A stretch of DNA of 10,747 nt from assembly GCA_018400355.1 (NCBI GenBank), contig JAGYMV010000019.1, positions 1 to 10,747 on the forward strand, given 5' to 3'. The notes under the pieces are model-generated. The model saw only the letters and a program-made list of their open reading frames with translations. It was not told the origin of the DNA and did not search any database. Origin of the DNA: Wenzhouxiangella sp. Lineage in GTDB: Bacteria > Pseudomonadota > Gammaproteobacteria > Xanthomonadales > Wenzhouxiangellaceae. The number at the start of each line of letters is the position of its first letter. Within the stretch, counting starts at the first letter, position 1. Positions 5,922-10,747 of the stretch are shown here, piece after piece. Position numbers and translations under genes: made by a program.

Positions 5922-7612
5922 AGGTTGAGCTGCAGCCGAACCTCACCGCGCCAACGATTCACCTCTAAGCGATAGGTCACATGCCAAGGTTGTGGCAAGG
6001 TCTCCCGAAAAAGCCGAGCCGCACGGAAAGCCATTGCGTCCATCACAGGACCACCACCCACCGGTTGTAACTGGAGCTTGAGGTGGTCTGTACCCACAAT
6101 GCGCCGCTCGAGAACCATAAATTGACCATCGAACAATGGCTCTGGGAAACCTTGCCCCCATGGACCTGCGTTGCCAATGGATTGCGCCATCGCCACCGAG
6201 AAGGCGCCTGAGGGCAATTCTCCATCGCTTTGGATCACTTCCTCACTGGCCGGGATGTTTTCAACGATCTGAGTGAATGCGGCTTCAAATGACTCAAATC
6301 GATCGCTGGCGATGGTCAGGCCAGCCGCCCCAGAGTGGCCACCAAAGCGTTCAATTAAACCGGGGTAGCGTGTGTCGATTGCAACCAACAAATCCCGCAT
6401 ATGGATGCCTGATGGGCTTCTCGCTGACCCTTTCAACCACGCACGGCCGTCTTCTTCAGGCGCAAACGCCACCACAGGGCGTTGGATGCGCTCAGCCACT
6501 TGCCCGGCCACCAGCCCCACCAAACCTTGGTGCCATGAGGCATCAAACAAACAGGCCCCCGGCAGATCACTGCCCAAGCTGGCGGTTAATTGATCTGCCT
6601 GTTCCATGGCCTGGGCTTGCATCTGTGCTTGCAGGGTGCGCCGTTTGACGTTGATGGCATCCAACTGCGCCGCCAACTCGGCCGCCTCAGACTCTGATGT
6701 TGCCAGCAAACACCGAACGCCCAAACCCATGTCCTCCAGCCGACCCGCGGCATTGAGTCGTGGCCCAACGGCATACCCCAAATCGGCGGCATCCACATAG
6801 CGCACATTGCGTTTGGCCACCTCCAACAAAGCGCGAATACCAGGTCGCGTGTGACCGGCCTGAATCCGTTTTAGCCCTTGTGCCACCAGCCGCCGGTTGT
6901 TGTCGTCCAACACCACCAAGTCGGCCACTGTTCCCAAAGCCACCAAGTCCAGCCACTGATCCAGACGTGGCTCATTGCGCTCGTTGAAATGTCCGATCGC
7001 GCGCAGGTGTTGTCGCAACGCCACCATCAAATAAAACACCACACCCACCCCTGCGAGGTTTTTCGAAGGGAACCGATCACCCTCTAGATTCGGGTTGATG
7101 ATTGCATCGGCGTTGGGCAAAGACGCACCTGGTAAATGGTGGTCTGTCACAACGACATCCATGCCACGACTTTTGGCCAGCGCGACCCCTGCCAAAGAGC
7201 CAATGCCTTGGTCCACGGTTAACAACAAATCAGGCAGAGGCGAATCCAACTCAGCGACCAAACGCTCACTCAAGCCATAACCATGGCGGAAGCGATCTGG
7301 GATTTTCCAATCGACATGATTGGCCCCCATGGCCTTTAGCGCAGTCACCGCAAGCACCGTCGCGGTGGCGCCATCGGCATCAAAATCCCCCACCACCAAA
7401 ATCCGCTCTTGCCGCATCACGGCCTGCTCTAAGCGAGCAACCGCCACATCAAGCCCTTGGAGCGTGGGTGGCAACAAGTGGGCCAAGGCGTAGTCTGGGG
7501 CTTGATCGAGCCCACGGGCGCGCCACAGTGCATCAATGACCTGCTCAACCGCCGCACCAGTCGGCTTGGCGGCTTGATTGTTGGGGGTTCGCGTGAGCTT
7601 GACTTGGCGCAT
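5885..7612 (-). CDS. recJ: Single-stranded-DNA-specific 5'-3' exonuclease RecJ
   Basis: DHH-family nuclease acting on single-stranded DNA 5' to 3' in RecF-pathway recombination, mismatch repair and base excision repair. From ATG 7612 the protein is 575 residues, close to the 577 of E. coli RecJ, and begins MRQVKL much like the E. coli MKQQIQL. Catalytic motifs: DFDADG at about 76-81, the TVD motif at 133-134 and DHH at 157-159. GPRLNAAGR lies at about 283-291, the DHHA1 motif GGHSGAAG at 424-431, and a C-terminal OB-like part ends the protein. In the TVDNG motif the asparagine is glutamine (TVDQG). Upstream in-frame ATGs at 7639 and 7663 lie inside rpfE, lack a Shine-Dalgarno sequence and would add non-conserved residues. 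It follows the rpfE stop by 8 bases, so it is last in the carB-greA-rpfE-recJ unit. Function is secure. Confidence 0.97.
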   Translation of the reverse strand: MRQVKLTRTPNNQAAKPTGAAVEQVIDALWRARGLDQAPDYALAHLLPPTLQGLDVAVARLEQAVMRQERILVVGDFDADGATATVLAVTALKAMGANHVDWKIPDRFRHGYGLSERLVAELDSPLPDLLLTVDQGIGSLAGVALAKSRGMDVVVTDHHLPGASLPNADAIINPNLEGDRFPSKNLAGVGVVFYLMVALRQHLRAIGHFNERNEPRLDQWLDLVALGTVADLVVLDDNNRRLVAQGLKRIQAGHTRPGIRALLEVAKRNVRYVDAADLGYAVGPRLNAAGRLEDMGLGVRCLLATSESEAAELAAQLDAINVKRRTLQAQMQAQAMEQADQLTASLGSDLPGACLFDASWHQGLVGLVAGQVAERIQRPVVAFAPEEDGRAWLKGSARSPSGIHMRDLLVAIDTRYPGLIERFGGHSGAAGLTIASDRFESFEAAFTQIVENIPASEEVIQSDGELPSGAFSVAMAQSIGNAGPWGQGFPEPLFDGQFMVLERRIVGTDHLKLQLQPVGGGPVMDAMAFRAARLFRETLPQPWHVTYRLEVNRWRGEVRLQLNLQHWVVEVLDSA

Positions 7613-7620
7613 CCTACAAC

Positions 7621-8538
7621 CTAACCCAATCGTTTCCATAATCGCGCCGGGGTGAGCACCCACCGCCTGGATTGCGTGGCCAACTCCAACTGCCTTAAGC
7701 GGCCCCAGCGAACTTGACGCAAGAGCCGCTTGACCGTGGCATTGAGTTTGATGAGGTTTTCATCGACGCTGCAGTGACCCTCGCCCAACCACTCCACCAA
7801 CTGGCCAGCGGCGGGACACGCGCCATCAGTCGGCGCAGACACAGGCACTGCGTGCCACTCGCCCAACGCTCGAAACTCTGGGGAGGTGGTCATCAGGGAC
7901 TGAAGCCTGGGTGCGGGTGGTGCGTGTTTAGGCACCTCGCCCATGCCCCAAGGCCAAATGCTATCGCCCCCTGTGATCGCGCCTTGGGCTTTTAACTGAT
8001 GCAACAAGATTTGGCTCTCACTGATCAGTGCGATCCAATGTTTGGCATCGGGCCCACTGGGCATGACTTGGTCGAGACTGACCCCTTGAATCTGCCACAA
8101 TGGCGCAAAATCTACCTGAGGCGCGTGCGCGCACGAAACATACATCCGACCGCCAGAGGCTTGTTCCAATGAAAACCCAAACTCATCAAAGAGCGCTTTT
8201 AAAGCGTTGCGTGTCTGATCATCCGCACAATCCACCGAAGGCTGAGCCCAGACAGCATTGAGATCCGGTTGAAGCGAGACAAGCTCGATTTGAATGAGCG
8301 TCTGGTCACTGCATTCCAGACCATCAAGGAGTGCGTTTAAAGCAGCCGGCGCGATGGCTTGACCCAACACCAACTGGGCCAGGTAAGCATCATCTAAAAA
8401 GGGCTCTTCCATCCCCGTGGCCAGCCAACGATCCAGTGCCGCGGGGACTTGGGGGGCATTGGCCAGCCACTGATCGAGCGCTGGGACAAATAAGACAGCC
8501 GGCGCGCTAGACTTCGTAACGGACCTCGACAATCTCAT
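7621..8538 (-). CDS. rpfE: RpfE-like protein of unknown biochemical function
   Basis: A 305-residue protein that I assign to the RpfE-type family, named from the Xanthomonas rpf region, where the gene sits between greA and recJ as it does here. The main internal clue is GGDSIWPWGMGEVP, resembling the conserved tryptophan/glycine-rich WFWGGG-P segment of that family. The rest is poorly conserved, with no signal peptide, no membrane segment and no catalytic motif I can name. Some database entries call the family phosphoglycerate-mutase-related, which I cannot confirm from sequence. The start ATG 8538 lies 32 bases inside greA and has an excellent Shine-Dalgarno sequence, so I prefer it to the ATG at 8571. 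The product is probably cytosolic and co-expressed with GreA and RecJ. Family assignment rests largely on synteny and one motif; function is unknown. Confidence 0.75.
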   Translation of the reverse strand: MRLSRSVTKSSAPAVLFVPALDQWLANAPQVPAALDRWLATGMEEPFLDDAYLAQLVLGQAIAPAALNALLDGLECSDQTLIQIELVSLQPDLNAVWAQPSVDCADDQTRNALKALFDEFGFSLEQASGGRMYVSCAHAPQVDFAPLWQIQGVSLDQVMPSGPDAKHWIALISESQILLHQLKAQGAITGGDSIWPWGMGEVPKHAPPAPRLQSLMTTSPEFRALGEWHAVPVSAPTDGACPAAGQLVEWLGEGHCSVDENLIKLNATVKRLLRQVRWGRLRQLELATQSRRWVLTPARLWKRLG

Positions 8539-8989
8539 AAGCTCGCTGGCCTCCTGGGGCTTCAAACTCAATCACGTCACCCTCTTCTTTTCCAATGAGT
8601 GCCCGAGCCAAGGGCGCGCTGATCCCCAAACGCCGCTCTTTGGTGTCTGCTTCCAAATCGCCCACAATCTGCCAAGTCATTTCCTCTTGGTCACCTGCCT
8701 CATCGGCCAACACCACGGTTGCCCCGAAAACAACTTTTGAGCCTGGGTTGAGCTCTGCCAAATCAATCACCCTCGCATGACTGAGCGCTGACTCCAGCTC
8801 CTTGATGCGACCCTCAATAAACCCCTGCTGCTCACGGGCAGCATGGTATTCCGCGTTTTCTTTCAGATCGCCATGCGCTCTGGCTTCAGCGATGGCCTCG
8901 ATCACCGCAGGACGCTCGACTTTTTTCAGTCGATTCAATTCTTCTCGCAGGCGCTCTGCACCTGTTTTGGTAATGGGCACTTGACTCAT
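8507..8989 (-). CDS. greA: Transcription elongation factor GreA
   Basis: GreA binds the secondary channel of RNA polymerase and stimulates cleavage of backtracked RNA, rescuing stalled elongation complexes. The 160-residue length matches the family (158 in E. coli). The N-terminal coiled coil carries the signature around 39-50, HGDLKENAEYHA, with the acidic tip residues D41 and E44 that place the catalytic Mg2+. The C-terminal FKBP-like domain runs from about 80 and includes the typical ISAPLARALIGKEEGD segment. ATG 8989 overlaps the carB stop as ATGA and is preceded by a strong Shine-Dalgarno sequence. carB-greA adjacency is common in gammaproteobacteria. Its 3' end overlaps rpfE by 32 bases. 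Nothing is missing. Confidence 0.98.
   Translation of the reverse strand: MSQVPITKTGAERLREELNRLKKVERPAVIEAIAEARAHGDLKENAEYHAAREQQGFIEGRIKELESALSHARVIDLAELNPGSKVVFGATVVLADEAGDQEEMTWQIVGDLEADTKERRLGISAPLARALIGKEEGDVIEFEAPGGQRAYEIVEVRYEV
8550..8554 (-). promoter_or_regulatory. Shine-Dalgarno GGAGG that fixes the rpfE start
   Basis: Reading the minus strand, CAGGAGG occurs inside the greA coding region, with GGAGG ending 11 bases before ATG 8538. It has strong complementarity to 16S rRNA and decides the rpfE start in favour of 8538 over the ATG at 8571, which lies upstream of it. It allows rpfE to be initiated independently although the gene overlaps greA. Confidence 0.7.
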
Positions 8990-10747
8990 GGCCCCTCCTC
9001 AATCTCATAGAGTTCATTTAAGCTGCGGGCATCGGTTTCATTCCAATGGTCCAAAGCCCTTAAAGTCGCCTTGGCACCCGCTATCGTTGTAGAGTAATTG
9101 ATTTTATGCTGCAGTGCTTGGCGTCGAATCGAGAATGAATCCGCAATGGCCTGACGCCCCTCTGTCGTATTGATGATGTAATCAATTTCTCGGTTCTTAA
9201 TCGCATCCACGATATGGGGCCGCCCTTGGGTGACCTTATTGACATAGTCACACGCGATGCCAGCCGCTTGGAGAATCTGGTGGGTGCCCTCTGTTGCCAC
9301 CAAGCTAAATCCTCGCTCAACCAACTCACGGGCAATGGGCAGCAATCTGTCTTTGTCTGCATCGCGCACACTCAAAAAAGCCCGACCGCTTGCCGCTGCA
9401 TTGATGCCTGCACCCTTCTGACCACGCGCCACAGCTGCACCAAAGGTCAAACCCACACCCATCACCTCGCCGGTCGAACGCATTTCAGGGCCCAAAATGG
9501 GATCCACGCCTTGAAACTTAATGAAAGGATAAACCGGCTCTTTGATGGCATAAAAACGGGTCTTTAGATCGGCCACAATGCCCTGCTCATCAAGCGTATT
9601 GCCGACCATGCAACGCGCAGCGATCTTAGCAATGGGTGTGCCGGTGGCTTTGGCCACAAAGGGCACGGTCCTCGATGCCCGCGGATTGACCTCAAGCACA
9701 AAAATGTCCTCACCCCGCACAGCAAATTGCACATTCATCAGCCCGACCACCTGCAAAGCCAATGCCATCTGCCGAGTTTGTTCGGCAATTGCCTCGACAA
9801 TATGAGGCTCTAAAGAAAAGACCGGCAGACTGCAAGAGGAGTCACCTGAGTGAACACCAGCCTCTTCAATGTGCTCCATGATTCCACCGATGATCACCCG
9901 CGAGCCATCGCAAATGGCATCCACATCGACCTCTATGGCGTGATCCAAGAACCGATCCAACAGCACAGGAGAATCATTGGACACCTTCACCGCCTCAGTC
10001 ATGTAACGATCGAGCTCTGATTCGTCATGAACAATGTCCATCGCTCGGCCACCAAGCACATACGATGGGCGAACCACCAGTGGGTAACCAATTTCCCTGG
10101 CCAACACCAGGGCTTGTTCATTGGTCCGCGCCACTCGGTTTGGCGGTTGCCTCAATTTCAATTGATCGAGCAGCGCCTGGAACCGCTCACGGTCCTCGGC
10201 CAAATCGATGCAATCAGGTGTGGTGCCAACAATGGGCGCACCATGCGCCTCGAGCGCTCTGGCCAGCTTGAGTGGCGTTTGACCACCGAACTGGATGATC
10301 ACACCTTCTGGCTTTTCAACTTTGAGAATAGAAAGCACACTCTCCAGCGTCAACGGCTCAAAATACAAGCGATCGGAGGTGTCGTAATCGGTTGAGACGG
10401 TCTCTGGATTGCAGTTGACCATGATGGTCTCATAACCGAGCTCGCGCATCGCCATCGCGGCATGCACACAACAATAGTCAAACTCGATGCCTTGCCCAAT
10501 CCGATTTGGGCCGCCACCCAAGACCACAATCTTTTTTCGATCGCTGGGGTTGGCTTCACAGGCCTCACCCCAGGTCGAATACATATAAGCGGTGGTGGTC
10601 TCGAATTCCGCCGCACAGGTATCAACGCGTCGGTAGACAGGATATAAGTCGTGCTTGGCTCTGAATTGTGCAATGTCTGCCTCGCACACTTCAAGCAGCT
10701 CGGCCAGCCGGGCGTCTGAAAACCCATGGCGCTTAAGACTCAGCATC
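8986..10747 (-). CDS. carB: Carbamoyl phosphate synthase large subunit CarB (N-terminal half missing)
   Basis: CarB uses two ATP, bicarbonate and ammonia (from CarA) to make carbamoyl phosphate for pyrimidine and arginine synthesis. The window holds roughly the last 586 of about 1,070 residues; the gene continues past the right edge, and the methionine at 10746 is internal. Visible in order: end of the oligomerisation domain with VYRRVDTCAAEF; the second carboxyphosphate/carbamate kinase half, with VLGGGPNRIGQGIEFDYC (from about residue 75 of the fragment), the ATP-grasp segment RPSYVLGGRAM, and metal ligands Q340, E352 and N354. The C-terminal MGS-like allosteric domain follows (about 455-565), with T485, T488 and K504 matching effector-binding positions of the E. 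coli enzyme, so UMP/IMP regulation is plausible. The stop overlaps greA as ATGA. carA is expected further upstream but is not seen. Identity is secure. Confidence 0.98.
   Translation of the reverse strand, partial: MLSLKRHGFSDARLAELLEVCEADIAQFRAKHDLYPVYRRVDTCAAEFETTTAYMYSTWGEACEANPSDRKKIVVLGGGPNRIGQGIEFDYCCVHAAMAMRELGYETIMVNCNPETVSTDYDTSDRLYFEPLTLESVLSILKVEKPEGVIIQFGGQTPLKLARALEAHGAPIVGTTPDCIDLAEDRERFQALLDQLKLRQPPNRVARTNEQALVLAREIGYPLVVRPSYVLGGRAMDIVHDESELDRYMTEAVKVSNDSPVLLDRFLDHAIEVDVDAICDGSRVIIGGIMEHIEEAGVHSGDSSCSLPVFSLEPHIVEAIAEQTRQMALALQVVGLMNVQFAVRGEDIFVLEVNPRASRTVPFVAKATGTPIAKIAARCMVGNTLDEQGIVADLKTRFYAIKEPVYPFIKFQGVDPILGPEMRSTGEVMGVGLTFGAAVARGQKGAGINAAASGRAFLSVRDADKDRLLPIARELVERGFSLVATEGTHQILQAAGIACDYVNKVTQGRPHIVDAIKNREIDYIINTTEGRQAIADSFSIRRQALQHKINYSTTIAGAKATLRALDHWNETDARSLNELYEIEEGP
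8994..9000 (-). promoter_or_regulatory. Strong Shine-Dalgarno for greA
   Basis: The minus strand reads GAGGAGG just before the greA ATG at 8989, with GAGG ending 7 bases and AGGAGG 4 bases upstream. It lies inside the last codons of carB. The strong site suggests GreA can be made at higher level than CarB despite the ATGA overlap, as expected for an abundant factor. Confidence 0.7.

Noticed and set aside
7102..7539. 145-residue plus-strand ORF opposite recJ
   Set aside because: Low-complexity, proline/arginine-rich translation with no recognisable motif, wholly antisense to conserved RecJ codons; a GC-driven shadow. The same applies to the ORFs at 6277-6648 and 10027-10395.
7613..7663. RecJ starts at 7663 or 7639
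   Set aside because: They add residues absent from RecJ, lie within rpfE and have no Shine-Dalgarno sequence; ATG 7612 matches the E. coli N-terminus in position and character.
8539..8571. rpfE start at ATG 8571
   Set aside because: The strong GGAGG at 8550-8554 lies downstream of this ATG and points to ATG 8538.
10744..10746. ATG at 10746 as the carB start
   Set aside because: The fragment starts in the middle of CarB by comparison with the recalled E. coli protein; the gene is cut by the window edge.
1..10747. tRNA/rRNA genes, CRISPR array, insertion sequence or att repeats
   Set aside because: Nothing of the kind was seen; the window is almost fully covered by recognisable coding sequence.

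Overview
The window suggests an aquatic, probably marine, gammaproteobacterium that carries a light-driven proton pump. Two lines of evidence support this. The right half is a housekeeping run, carB-greA-rpfE-recJ, whose proteins resemble gammaproteobacterial versions (recalled E. coli CarB and RecJ align almost end to end) and whose order is the one known from Xanthomonas-type genomes. The left half is a rhodopsin plus retinal-synthesis cassette of the kind found in proteorhodopsin-bearing marine bacteria. Species cannot be named from the sequence alone. Base composition looks moderately GC-rich by eye.

Plus strand, 1-5921: the 3' two thirds of a rhodopsin gene (the 5' end lies outside the window), a short self-complementary tandem repeat, a strong intrinsic-terminator-like hairpin, then crtE-crtI-crtB-crtY-blh. 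This is a complete route from prenyl diphosphates to retinal. CrtE makes GGPP, CrtB condenses it to phytoene, CrtI desaturates that to lycopene, CrtY cyclises it to beta-carotene, and Blh cleaves beta-carotene into two retinals for the opsin. Three of the junctions (crtE/I, crtI/B, crtY/blh) are 4-base ATGA overlaps and crtB/crtY are 7 bases apart, so the five enzyme genes look like one translationally coupled unit. No carotenoid hydroxylase or ketolase and no idi gene is present here.

Minus strand, 10747-5885: carB (3' part only), greA, rpfE and recJ, transcribed toward the photosystem cassette. carB/greA overlap by ATGA, rpfE starts inside greA behind a strong Shine-Dalgarno sequence, and recJ follows rpfE after 8 bases. 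The two blocks converge, and the ends of blh and recJ overlap tail to tail by 37 bases with no visible terminator.

The window is almost wholly coding. The only non-coding stretch of note is the roughly 86 bases between rhodopsin and crtE. The points most worth a second look are: a glycine at the fenestration position of the rhodopsin, which would allow a carotenoid antenna; the terminator-like hairpin between opsin and crt genes with in-frame crtE start codons on both sides; and an atypical CrtE that lacks the usual lysine of the GGKR motif and has a shortened region after its second aspartate-rich motif.
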